64,000 nt of DNA from Flavobacterium aciduliphilum (GTDB lineage: Bacteria; Bacteroidota; Bacteroidia; Flavobacteriales; Flavobacteriaceae): contig NZ_QLSZ01000002.1 of NCBI RefSeq assembly GCF_003268855.1, positions 186,001-250,000 on the forward strand, given 5' to 3'. Shown here one piece after another: positions 14,784 through 22,543 of this stretch. The notes under the pieces are model-generated. The model was not told the origin of the DNA, did no database searches, and saw nothing but the letters and a program-made list of their open reading frames with translations. A program made the translations under genes and the position numbers. Position 1 is the stretch's first letter, and every line of letters begins with the position of its first letter.

Positions 14784-15656
14784 ATGCAATTATCAGATTC
14801 CACCAGACATTTACTAGCCCAACATTTACATTGGATTAAAATTGGCTATGATGAAATTAAGTTAAATGAAGTTGTTAATATTATTAGTAGAGAGAATTTA
14901 TTTAGTGCTACTAGATTAAATCAATTAGAAGAAAAAATTGGGACACCAGAAAATATTAATTTTGAGTTAGAAGAGTTAGAAAAGTTAACTTGCTTCTATC
15001 CATGCTTAATAAAATTTGATGGTAATCTTAATTTTTTAAAATATTGCACAAATTTAGAAGAAGTAGATTTAGCTTGTTTAGATTTAGAAGACATAAGTGA
15101 TTTAGTACACTTAAAAAAATTAATCAATATAAACTTGTGTTCTAATAAAATTGACTCAATTGATGCATTAGCTACATTAGAGAACCTTGAGGACATTGAT
15201 TTAACATATTGTAAGCCTGTTTCATTAAAACCTCTCCTAAACCACAAAAGAATTAAAAACATTACACTTGAGGAGATTGAAGATGAAGCAGATATTCTTG
15301 AAATAATTTCAAATCAAGAAGAATGTTCAGCAGAATACATTATAAAAAATAGTACAGATTTACATGGGCTCACATTTCCAAAGTACTGGGTTTTTATAAA
15401 GTTAAAAAAGGAAACCCTCACAATAAATATGATTTCTCTAATGACTGATAAATTAAGTAGCTTCTGTCAAATAGCTCCTGAGTTAATTAATGACAGAAGT
15501 TTTTATGATGCCTATAGGAGTTTATTAAATGTTGAAATTGACAAAAGGGTTTCAGCAATTTTAAAATCCAACTATGAAGTACTTGAAGTAGTTAAATACC
15601 ATACAGAAGAAGAAATAGAATTTGAACTTCAAATGAAAATTAAGAAACTTAATTAA
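14784..15656 (+). CDS. Leucine-rich-repeat protein, cytoplasmic
   Basis: A 290-aa protein without export signal. Residues about 85-165 hold three to four LRR units of the SDS22/internalin type: LEEVDLACLDLEDISDLVHL, then LININLCSNKIDSIDALATL and LEDIDLTYC. An N-terminal helical region (RHLLAQHLHWIKIGYDEIKL) precedes them, and the C-terminal ~120 residues are mixed and unassigned. LRRs mediate protein binding. It is the last gene before the element's right end and stands alone with a 128-bp gap before it. Confidence 0.72.
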   Translation: MQLSDSTRHLLAQHLHWIKIGYDEIKLNEVVNIISRENLFSATRLNQLEEKIGTPENINFELEELEKLTCFYPCLIKFDGNLNFLKYCTNLEEVDLACLDLEDISDLVHLKKLININLCSNKIDSIDALATLENLEDIDLTYCKPVSLKPLLNHKRIKNITLEEIEDEADILEIISNQEECSAEYIIKNSTDLHGLTFPKYWVFIKLKKETLTINMISLMTDKLSSFCQIAPELINDRSFYDAYRSLLNVEIDKRVSAILKSNYEVLEVVKYHTEEEIEFELQMKIKKLN

Positions 15657-15716
15657 AAATCAAATCCTTAAAAAACTTTACCCTATTATGGTAGTAATTT
15701 TATAAAAAAGGCATAC

Positions 15717-15739
15717 TTTTAGGCATACCCTAAAAAACA
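15717..15739. promoter_or_regulatory. Inverted repeat near the element's right end
   Basis: TTTTAGG (15717-15723) and CCTAAAA (15729-15735) around CATAC. The 13-mer ACCCTAAAAAACA (15727-15739) is identical to 1475-1487, beside the TTAGGG/CCCTAA repeat upstream of the excisionase-type gene. A plausible arm-type integrase or excisionase site. Confidence 0.4.
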
Positions 15740-15786
15740 AAGCTAATAAGAAGATGATTTATAAGCTAGTAAGACAAAAGATGAGA

Positions 15787-15802
15787 ACCCCTCATCGCCC
15801 AC
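15787..15802 (+). repeat. Putative attR: displaced 3' end of a tRNA gene
   Basis: The bases ACCCCTCATCGCCCAC read as the 3' strand of a tRNA T-stem (CCCTC) followed by a 7-nt acceptor strand (ATCGCCC), discriminator A and C. The 5' part of the tRNA is absent: the bases just before (GATGAGA) do not give a TTCRANNC T-loop. A perfect terminator follows at once, as expected after a tRNA gene. Integration at a tRNA 3' end would leave exactly this, with the intact tRNA regenerated at the left end, outside this window. Confidence 0.6.
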
Positions 15803-15836
15803 AAAAAACTTCAACAGAAATGTTGAAGTTTTTTTT
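15803..15836 (+). terminator. Terminator following the tRNA-like 3' end
   Basis: Perfect 14-bp arms (AAAAAACTTCAACA, 15803-15816; TGTTGAAGTTTTTT, 15821-15834) around a GAAA tetraloop, with further T residues. Confidence 0.9.
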
Positions 15837-15992
15837 ATGATTTTTCTACGATAATTCTTAAAAAATATTTTACAAACAACATGAAATCATAATAAATGTG
15901 ATTTTGTGATCAAAAATTCTTAGTTATATTTCAAATACTGATGAAAAGAAGAGTTAATTTTGTGAATATTCTTTTTTAAATAATTCATTTGT

Positions 15993-17054
15993 ATGAAAAA
16001 AATTAACCTCCCTTTTCTTTTGTCTATCTTGTTCTTAGGACTGTTTGTTATTTCTTGTAGCCATGCACAAAGTGCTACAGAATTACCTACTCCTTCACCA
16101 ACTCCCACGTCCTTTGCAAAAGGAGCAGATATAGGGTGGCTTTCCCAAATGGAAGCAACGGGCTATTATTTTTATGATACCGATGGAACTCAAAAAACGT
16201 GTTTGCAATTGCTCAAAGACAGAGGAATCAATACTATTCGACTTCGTGTATGGGTCAATCCATCATCCGATAAAATTAATGGACACTGTAGTAAAGCAGA
16301 GACGGTAGCTATGGCCGTTCGAGCTAAGAATATGGGGATGCGCATCATGATTGATTTTCATTATTCTGATTCATGGGCAGATCCAAGCAAACAAAATAAA
16401 CCCGCTGCATGGGCAAATGATTCTTTTAGTCAATTGTTAAACGATGTGTATAATCATACCTATGATGTATTGAACGATTTGAAAACAGCTGGAGTTACTC
16501 CTGAATGGGTTCAAATTGGAAATGAAATTCCTGGGGGTATGTTGTGGCCAGAAGGAAACTCGACTAATTTTAGCCAATTAGCACAATTACTTAATAAAGG
16601 GTATGATGCAACAAAAGCAATAAATTCAGCAATTAAAGTAGTCATTCATTTAGACGAAGGAAACAACAATTCAAAATTCAGATGGTTCTTTGATCTAGCA
16701 ACCTCAAATCAAGTAAAATATGATGTTATAGGAATGTCTTATTATCCGTATTGGCTCAATAGCAATTACACAGCAACCATAAATAACCTTGCAACCAATT
16801 TGAATGATATGGTGTCTCGTTATGGAAAAGAAGTTATGGTGGTCGAAGTAGGAGGGGACTTTACACAAGTGCAAAATACGCACGATATGCTTGCTGCGGT
16901 GCTCAATGCAGTAAAAAATGTTCCAAACAACAAAGGTCTTGGAGTAATCTATTGGGAACCCGAAGGTGAAAAATCATGGAGTGGCTATCAGTTAAATTGC
17001 TGGCAATCTAATGGAAAACCATCGTTAGCTTTAGATGCGTTTAAGGAGAATTGA
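15993..17054 (+). CDS. Arabinogalactan endo-beta-1,4-galactanase, GH53 lipoprotein
   Basis: Hydrolyses beta-1,4-galactan side chains of pectin. A 353-aa protein with lipoprotein signal (FLGLFVISC, Cys22) and a Pro/Thr-rich linker (residues 29-41). The GH53 (beta/alpha)8 domain begins at FAKGADIGWL. Family hallmarks are GINTIRLRVWVNP (78-90), DFHYSDSWADP (121-131), the acid/base Glu178 in QIGNEI and the nucleophile Glu285 in VVEVGGDF. The substrate-facing IYWEPEGEKSW lies near the end. The lipobox predicts outer-membrane attachment. No susC/susD pair is in the window, so it is not in a visible polysaccharide locus. It is the first chromosomal gene after the element junction. Confidence 0.9.
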   Translation: MKKINLPFLLSILFLGLFVISCSHAQSATELPTPSPTPTSFAKGADIGWLSQMEATGYYFYDTDGTQKTCLQLLKDRGINTIRLRVWVNPSSDKINGHCSKAETVAMAVRAKNMGMRIMIDFHYSDSWADPSKQNKPAAWANDSFSQLLNDVYNHTYDVLNDLKTAGVTPEWVQIGNEIPGGMLWPEGNSTNFSQLAQLLNKGYDATKAINSAIKVVIHLDEGNNNSKFRWFFDLATSNQVKYDVIGMSYYPYWLNSNYTATINNLATNLNDMVSRYGKEVMVVEVGGDFTQVQNTHDMLAAVLNAVKNVPNNKGLGVIYWEPEGEKSWSGYQLNCWQSNGKPSLALDAFKEN

Positions 17055-17056
17055 TT

Positions 17057-17083
17057 AACTTTCTTTAGGGGAAGGAAAGTTTT
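17057..17083 (+). terminator. Weak terminator after the GH53 gene
   Basis: AACTTTC/GAAAGTT arms with an 11-nt loop followed by TTT, two bases past the stop codon. Confidence 0.45.
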
Positions 17084-17122
17084 GGCAATTAACTTCTGAT
17101 GCTTTAATAATTGTTTTTGTTT

Positions 17123-17704
17123 TTATCCGTGAACGGTTTCTTTTTTTCCATAGTTAGAGATAAGTTCTCCTTCAAATTCGAGCCATTCGTTCCAACGTTT
17201 TTCCACATCTACTTTCTCTGAAAACTTGCGAGCAAAATTTAAAAATGTGGTGTAATGATGGGCTTCGCTAATCATTAATTCTCTATAAAACGCAGCCAAT
17301 TCTTTGTCTTGAATATTTTCGGACAAAACTTTAAAGCGCTCACAACTTCGGGCTTCAATCATGGCTGCAAATAATAATCGTTCAATCAAAGCATCATTTC
17401 TAGTGCCACCTTTTTTACTAAACTTTACCAATTGATTGACATAATCGTCTTTAACTTCGCGACCAAATTCGTAACCTCGCGCTTTGATAATATCGTGTAC
17501 CATTTGAAAATGTTGCATTTCTTCGATGGCAATTTTGGCCATTTCGGTAACCAGTTCTTCATTTTCAGAATTATTCGTAATGATATACAAAGCGTTGGAT
17601 GCCGCTTTTTGTTCGCACCAACAATGATCGGTTAGAATTTCTTCTAAATTCGATTCGGCGATGTTGGCCCAACGTGGGTCGGTTTTCAATTTTAGTCCTA
17701 ACAT
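17123..17704 (-). CDS. miaE: MiaE-like tRNA hydroxylase (diiron)
   Basis: A 193-aa ferritin-like diiron protein matching tRNA-(ms2io6A)-hydroxylase, which hydroxylates the modified adenosine at position 37 of tRNAs. Metal-ligand motifs are visible: EEILTDHCWCEQKAAS, IAIEEMQHFQMVHDI, IEARSCERFKVL and SEAHHYTTFL, giving the E, ExxH, E, ExxH pattern. KARGYEFGR also matches the family. Transcribed divergently from the glycosyltransferase gene. Family is secure; precise substrate in this organism is inferred. Confidence 0.87.
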   Translation of the reverse strand: MLGLKLKTDPRWANIAESNLEEILTDHCWCEQKAASNALYIITNNSENEELVTEMAKIAIEEMQHFQMVHDIIKARGYEFGREVKDDYVNQLVKFSKKGGTRNDALIERLLFAAMIEARSCERFKVLSENIQDKELAAFYRELMISEAHHYTTFLNFARKFSEKVDVEKRWNEWLEFEGELISNYGKKETVHG

Positions 17705-17765
17705 TTTGATAGAAATTTAATTTGTTGTAAAATTAAATCTTTTCTTTGTAATAGTATTTGATCGT

Positions 17766-18992
17766 ATGCAAAATTCTAAACATTTATTAGTCATTGGCTT
17801 TGTTTGGCCCGAACCCAAATCGTCTGCAGCAGGAAATCGGATGATGCAATTGATGGCATTATTTCAAGCCAATGGATACCACATTACTTTTGCGAGTTCG
17901 GCTCAAAATTTTGAATTTTCGGAAGATCTATCTCGATTAGGAATTGACACTCAAACCATCGAATTGAATTCGACAACTTTTGATGATTTTGTAAGAGAAT
18001 TGAAACCTGATGTAGTTTTGTTTGATCGCTTTATGGTTGAAGAACAATTTGGGTGGCGTGTTTCGGATAATTGTCCGAATGCACTAAAAATATTGGATAC
18101 AGAGGATTTGCATTGTTTGCGATTGGCTCGACAATTGGCTGTAAAAGAGCATCGAAAATTTACTTCAGATGATTTATACTCAGATATGGCTAAACGTGAA
18201 ATCGCCAGTATTTTGCGCTGTGATCTATCGCTGATGGTTTCTGAATATGAAATGGAAGTATTGCAACAACAGTTTAAAGTTTCAAAAGAGTTGTTGTATT
18301 ACCTACCCATTTTTGTCGAACGTTTAAATGAAATTCCAACTTGTGCCGAACGTCATGATTTTGTGTTCATTGGAAACTTTTTGCATGAACCGAATTGGGA
18401 TTGCGCGAAATACTTATCAGAAAGTATTTGGCCCTTATTACATAAAAAATTACCCGAAGCTAAACTCTTGATTTATGGGGCTTATCCTACACAGAAAGTT
18501 TTGGAATTGCACAAGCCCAAACAGCATTTCTACATTATGGGAAGAGCTGAAGATGCTATGGATGTGATAAAAAAAGCCAGAGTAGTTTTAGCTCCGATAC
18601 GTTTTGGAGCTGGTATCAAAGGAAAATTATTGGAAGCGATGCAATGTGGTACGCCAAGTGTCACTTCATCCGTTGGTGCGGAATCGATGGCTGGAACTTT
18701 GGATTGGAATGGTTTTGTAAAAGATAATCTGAATGAATTTGTTGAAGCCGCAGTAGAACTTTATGAAAATGAAAAATTATGGCAACAGTGTCAGGAAAAG
18801 GGTTTTGAAATTTTAGACAAACGTTATAAAAAATCACTTTTTGAAAAGAATTTTATTGATGAAATTGATTCTACTTTGGCAAATTTGAAAGAGCATCGAA
18901 ATGCCAATTTTATAGGTGCTATTTTGCAACATCATATGGTTTCTAGTACGAAATTTATGAGTAAGTGGATTGAGGAAAAGAATAAGAAATAA
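17766..18992 (+). CDS. Glycosyltransferase, GT-B fold (GT4-like)
   Basis: A 408-aa cytoplasmic or membrane-peripheral glycosyltransferase. The N-terminal Rossmann half starts HLLVIGFVWPEPKSSAAGNRMMQL and the C-terminal half carries the donor-site region: FVFIGNFLHEPNWDCAKYL, then AKLLIYGAYP and VVLAPIRFGAGIKGKLLEAMQCGTP. The last shows the E-x7-E-like loop common to GT4 enzymes. Donor and acceptor cannot be told. It is alone between miaE and the pdh genes. Confidence 0.82.
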   Translation: MQNSKHLLVIGFVWPEPKSSAAGNRMMQLMALFQANGYHITFASSAQNFEFSEDLSRLGIDTQTIELNSTTFDDFVRELKPDVVLFDRFMVEEQFGWRVSDNCPNALKILDTEDLHCLRLARQLAVKEHRKFTSDDLYSDMAKREIASILRCDLSLMVSEYEMEVLQQQFKVSKELLYYLPIFVERLNEIPTCAERHDFVFIGNFLHEPNWDCAKYLSESIWPLLHKKLPEAKLLIYGAYPTQKVLELHKPKQHFYIMGRAEDAMDVIKKARVVLAPIRFGAGIKGKLLEAMQCGTPSVTSSVGAESMAGTLDWNGFVKDNLNEFVEAAVELYENEKLWQQCQEKGFEILDKRYKKSLFEKNFIDEIDSTLANLKEHRNANFIGAILQHHMVSSTKFMSKWIEEKNKK

Positions 18993-19070
18993 ACTTTTAC
19001 ACAGCTTTTACAGGTTATATGATTCTGAAAACTTCTTTTGAAAATCTGATTTTACTCAAGACGATTACTA

Positions 19071-19120
19071 TCTAGCCCTGATTGTAGCAAGCTACCAAGT
19101 AGCGCGAAAAGCAGGAATAC
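19071..19120. repeat. Flavobacterial dispersed intergenic repeat, probable copy
   Basis: The segment begins TAGCCCTGATTGTAGC and ends GCGAAAAGCAGGAAT. I recall flavobacterial intergenic elements with TAGCCCTGAT at one edge and an AGCAGG-type motif at the other. A related copy in reverse orientation is proposed at 37676-37745. Confidence 0.4.
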
Positions 19121-19161
19121 AGAAACCAAGAATGCCCGAAACTTTCGCTTCAAAGCATAAA

Positions 19162-19188
19162 AAATCCCGAACCTTTCGAACGGGATTT
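19162..19188 (-). terminator. Terminator of the pdhC transcript
   Basis: AAATCCCG/CGGGATTT arms with an 11-nt loop. On the minus strand it is followed by six T residues, 20 bp past the pdhC stop codon. Confidence 0.75.
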
Positions 19189-19208
19189 ATCATTATTTAG
19201 ATTTTAGA

Positions 19209-20822
19209 TTACGCCAACATAGTTACTGGGTTTTCTAAATAGGTACGTAACGTTTGTAAGAATTGAGCGCCTGTTGCACCGTCAACCGTTCTGTGATCGC
19301 AGGCAAGCGTAACTTTCATGGTGTTTCCTACTACAATTTGACCATTTCTCACCACAGGTTTTTCTACAATAGCTCCTACTGAAAGAATGGCTGAATTCGG
19401 TTGGTTGATGATCGAGGTGAATTCAGTGATGCCAAACATTCCTAAATTAGATACCGTAAACGTACTTCCTTCCATTTCGGCAGGTTGTAACTTTTTGTTT
19501 TTAGCGCGTCCGGCAACATCTTTTACATTATTTCCAATTTGAGACAAACTCATTTGATCGGCAAATTTCAATACAGGAACCACTAAACCGTCTTCTACCG
19601 CAACTGCCACACCAATATTTACGTGATGGTGAATAGTGATGGCGTCATCAGCCCATTGCGAATTTACTTTTGGATGTTTTTTCAACGCCATTGCACATGC
19701 TTTGATGACCATGTCGTTGAACGACACCTTAGTATCTGGAACGGTATTGATGGTAGCACGAGATTTCATGGCTTCGTCCATCGCTACTTCGATAGTCAAA
19801 TAGAAATGAGGTGCAGTGAAAATAGATTCCGAAAGTCGTTTTGCGATTACTTTACGCATGGTCGAATTTGGAATTTTCTCTGAATAGGTCTCTCCGGCAG
19901 GAACAAAAGGTTTTACTGCTGGAGCCGATTGTACCTCAGTTTGAGAAGCAATTGGTGCTGCAACTGCTGGAGCCGAAGCTGTGAAGTTTTCGACATCACT
20001 TTTTACAATTCTACCGTTTTCACCCGAACCTTTTACTTGAGACAGGTTTATGCCTTTTTCTTTAGCGATTTGTTTGGCTAAGGGCGAAGCAAATATTCTA
20101 GAATTATCTGAAGTTGTTGTTTCTTGAACTGGTTGGGTCGCTTCAACTGGAGCAGCTGTTTCGGTTTTAGCAGCTACTGGAGCCTCACCGCCCTTTGAAT
20201 AGTTTTCTGCTATTCCAGATACATCCGTTCCTGCTGGTCCGATGATGGCTAAAACGCTATCTACTGGAGCTGATCCACCTTCTTCAATACCGATATATAA
20301 TAATGTTCCAGCGTTGAACGATTCAAATTCCATGGTGGCTTTATCCGTTTCGATTTCAGCAAGCATATCTCCTTCTTTAACCGAATCGCCTACTTTTTTC
20401 AACCAAGTGGCTACGGTTCCAGTAGTCATGGTATCACTTAAACGTGGCATGGTGATTACTTTTACACCTGCAGGAATTGCTACCGTTGCTTGAGGAGCAG
20501 AAGTTGCTGGAGTTTCAACAGCAGGAGTAGCTTCAACTTTTGGAGCTGGAGTTCCACCTGATAATAATGCAGAAATATCTTCTCCTTCTTTTCCAATGAT
20601 GGCTAATAAGGAATCTACTGGAGCGGTTTGCCCTGCTTCAATTCCGATATGCAACAACACACCTGAATTGAACGATTCAAATTCCATAGTAGCTTTATCT
20701 GTTTCGATTTCTGCTAAAATATCACCTTCTTTTATTGTATCACCTACTTTCTTAAGCCAAGTTGCAACAGTTCCTTCTGTCATAGTATCGCTTAAACGAG
20801 GCATTGTTATTATTGTTGCCAT
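19209..20822 (-). CDS. pdhC: Pyruvate dehydrogenase E2, dihydrolipoyl acetyltransferase
   Basis: Core subunit of the pyruvate dehydrogenase complex, transferring acetyl groups from lipoamide to CoA. A 537-aa protein with two lipoyl domains (about residues 1-78 and 122-198), each with the lipoylated Lys in ETDKATMEFES, joined by Ala/Pro-rich linkers. An E3/E1-binding domain follows (IFASPLAKQIAKEKGI, near 245-280). The acyltransferase domain ends with DHRTVDGATGAQFL, the HxxxD active-site motif. It starts two bases after pdhA, so E1-alpha and E2 are co-expressed. Confidence 0.95.
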   Translation of the reverse strand: MATIITMPRLSDTMTEGTVATWLKKVGDTIKEGDILAEIETDKATMEFESFNSGVLLHIGIEAGQTAPVDSLLAIIGKEGEDISALLSGGTPAPKVEATPAVETPATSAPQATVAIPAGVKVITMPRLSDTMTTGTVATWLKKVGDSVKEGDMLAEIETDKATMEFESFNAGTLLYIGIEEGGSAPVDSVLAIIGPAGTDVSGIAENYSKGGEAPVAAKTETAAPVEATQPVQETTTSDNSRIFASPLAKQIAKEKGINLSQVKGSGENGRIVKSDVENFTASAPAVAAPIASQTEVQSAPAVKPFVPAGETYSEKIPNSTMRKVIAKRLSESIFTAPHFYLTIEVAMDEAMKSRATINTVPDTKVSFNDMVIKACAMALKKHPKVNSQWADDAITIHHHVNIGVAVAVEDGLVVPVLKFADQMSLSQIGNNVKDVAGRAKNKKLQPAEMEGSTFTVSNLGMFGITEFTSIINQPNSAILSVGAIVEKPVVRNGQIVVGNTMKVTLACDHRTVDGATGAQFLQTLRTYLENPVTMLA

Positions 20823-20824
20823 AA

Positions 20825-21823
20825 TTATAATCTATGAGGAATGAAAGGATAATTTTCTTGTTCGTATACTACATCATACAATTGTTGCGCTTCTGGGAAT
20901 GGAGATTCTTCAGCAAACTTTTCGCATTTGTCTACTAAGTTTTTCACGCGTTCGTCCATAGCTTCAATTTCAGCTTCTGTGGCGTATCCCTTTTCACGGA
21001 TGATGTCAAGAACTTGAGTTATTGGATCTATTTTTTTGTATTCTTCAACCTCTTCTTTTGTTCTGTATAACTGCGCATCCGACATTGAGTGCCCTCTGTA
21101 TCGATACGTTTTCATTTCCAAAAAAGTAGGACCGTCACCACGACGTGCTCTATCGATGGCTTCTTGCATAGCCTCGGCAACTTTTACCGGATTCATTCCG
21201 TCTACGGGTCCGCAAGGCATTTCGTACCCTAAACCAAGTTTCCAAATATCAGTATGATTGGCAGTTCGTTCTACAGAAGTTCCCATTGCGTATCCGTTGT
21301 TTTCACAGATAAAAACTACAGGAAGTTTCCAATTCATAGCCATGTTAAAAGCTTCGTGAAGAGAACCTTGACGTGCTGCACCATCACCAAAATAAGTTAA
21401 GGTAACACCACCAGTTTCAAAATATTTATCTGCAAAGGCCATTCCCGCACCTACTGGAATTTGAGCACCCACGATTCCGTGACCGCCATAAAACCCATGT
21501 TCTTTAGAAAAGATGTGCATGGAACCTCCCATACCTTTGGATGTTCCAGTTACTTTACCATACAATTCGGCCATAACTTTTCTAGGATCAACTCCCATGG
21601 CAATTGGCTGAACGTGATTGCGATAGGCTGTAATCATTTTGTCTTTTGATAAATCCATGGCGTGAATTGCCCCAGCGAGAACAGCTTCTTGACCGTTATA
21701 TAAGTGTAAAAATCCTCTCACTTTTTGTTGAATGTATACAGCGGCTAATTTGTCTTCAAATTTTCTCCAAAACTGCATTTCTTCATACCATTGAAGATAG
21801 GTTTCTTTAGTAATTGGTTTCAT
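20825..21823 (-). CDS. pdhA: Pyruvate dehydrogenase E1 component, alpha subunit
   Basis: Thiamine-diphosphate-dependent decarboxylating subunit. A 332-aa protein with YNGQEAVLAGAI, HGIVGAQIPVGAGMA, the TPP-binding GDGAARQGSLHEAFN followed by NNGYAMGT, and the phosphorylation-loop-like YRYRGHSMSDAQLYRTKEE. Length is normal for an alpha subunit; the beta subunit is not in the window. A promoter is recognisable 68-97 bp upstream and E2 follows directly. Confidence 0.95.
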   Translation of the reverse strand: MKPITKETYLQWYEEMQFWRKFEDKLAAVYIQQKVRGFLHLYNGQEAVLAGAIHAMDLSKDKMITAYRNHVQPIAMGVDPRKVMAELYGKVTGTSKGMGGSMHIFSKEHGFYGGHGIVGAQIPVGAGMAFADKYFETGGVTLTYFGDGAARQGSLHEAFNMAMNWKLPVVFICENNGYAMGTSVERTANHTDIWKLGLGYEMPCGPVDGMNPVKVAEAMQEAIDRARRGDGPTFLEMKTYRYRGHSMSDAQLYRTKEEVEEYKKIDPITQVLDIIREKGYATEAEIEAMDERVKNLVDKCEKFAEESPFPEAQQLYDVVYEQENYPFIPHRL

Positions 21824-21890
21824 TTTTTTAATGAATTACGTGATTAATGTATTGTAGTTGAAATGGATTCAAACTAAAATTTACGAACTG

Positions 21891-21920
21891 CAAAAGTAAG
21901 ATATTGAGTGAATATCCAAA
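21891..21920 (-). promoter_or_regulatory. Promoter of pdhA-pdhC
   Basis: On the minus strand TTTG (21920-21917), 18 bp, TACTTTTG (21898-21891), matching the Bacteroidota consensus. Confidence 0.7.
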
Positions 21921-21990
21921 AATTAAAATGTATTAAATTATTATAAAATAACATGTCAAATTTTAAAAATATCAACTATAACGTTATAGC

Positions 21991-22473
21991 TTACAACGAA
22001 GTTTTATCAAACGAAAGGGGTAACAAATTCTTAATAGAATTAGACTTGTATATTTCGCCAGATTCTCCCATAAAATAAATTTCAATAGGAATATCTTGTT
22101 TAAATTCGTATTCAGCAATTGATTGTCTGCAAGCGCCACAGGGTGGGATAGGCGCTAATGTTGGGTTGTGGTCTGATGCTGCTGTGATGGCTAGTTTTAC
22201 GATTTTGGAATCAGGATATACCGCTCCTGCTTGAAAAATAGCTACACGCTCTGCACATAATCCGGAGGGATAGGCTGCGTTTTCTTGGTTGTTTCCAACT
22301 ACAATTTTTCCATTATCCAACAATATGGCTGCCCCAACTCGAAAAAGGGAATAGGGAGCATAGGCTTTTTTTCGTGTTTCAATAGCTAAATGCATTAATG
22401 ATTGAATGTCTTCTGGCAAATCGTGAATTCCGTTAAAAACCGAAAATGTAGTGTTAATGTTAAGTTCTTTCAT
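21991..22473 (-). CDS. cdd: Cytidine deaminase
   Basis: Deaminates cytidine and deoxycytidine in pyrimidine salvage. A 160-aa protein with the zinc motif CAERVA and PPCGACRQ, preceded by NQENAAYPSG. The frame extends to 22506, but that part lies inside a terminator hairpin, so the ATG at 22473 (MKELNINTTF) is chosen. It follows porV in the same direction with a strong hairpin between, so expression is by read-through or its own promoter. Confidence 0.93.
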   Translation of the reverse strand: MKELNINTTFSVFNGIHDLPEDIQSLMHLAIETRKKAYAPYSLFRVGAAILLDNGKIVVGNNQENAAYPSGLCAERVAIFQAGAVYPDSKIVKLAITAASDHNPTLAPIPPCGACRQSIAEYEFKQDIPIEIYFMGESGEIYKSNSIKNLLPLSFDKTSL

Positions 22474-22490
22474 TTGTTTATAGAGGAAAA

Positions 22491-22524
22491 AAAATCCAAA
22501 TTTCAAAAACTGAAATTTGGATTT
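22491..22524 (-). terminator. Terminator of porV
   Basis: Fourteen-bp perfect arms (AAATCCAAATTTCA, 22492-22505; complementary arm 22511-22524) around a 5-nt loop. On the minus strand it runs into a string of T residues, about 20 bp past the porV stop. Confidence 0.85.
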
Positions 22525-22543
22525 GTATTAATTGTTTATCATT

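Larger units (their letters stand above)
15657..15992. other. Element right end and junction with the chromosome
   Basis: This 336-bp gap holds, in order: a TTTTAGG/CCTAAAA inverted repeat (15717-15735), the tRNA-like 3' end (15787-15802), a perfect terminator (15803-15836) and about 150 bp leading to the GH53 gene, in which I see no convincing promoter. Confidence 0.6.

Noticed and set aside
5282..15656. Conjugation genes (relaxase, TraG, Tra/Trb) in the element
   Set aside because: No product shows relaxase, coupling ATPase or type IV secretion motifs; the only ATPase is of the AAA_24 type.
15759..15802. Complete tRNA or tmRNA gene at the element's right end
   Set aside because: Only the acceptor and T-stem 3' strand are readable; no TTC loop, anticodon arm or D arm precedes them.
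22474..22506. N-terminal extension of cytidine deaminase
   Set aside because: It lies in the porV terminator hairpin; the family start matches the ATG at 22473.
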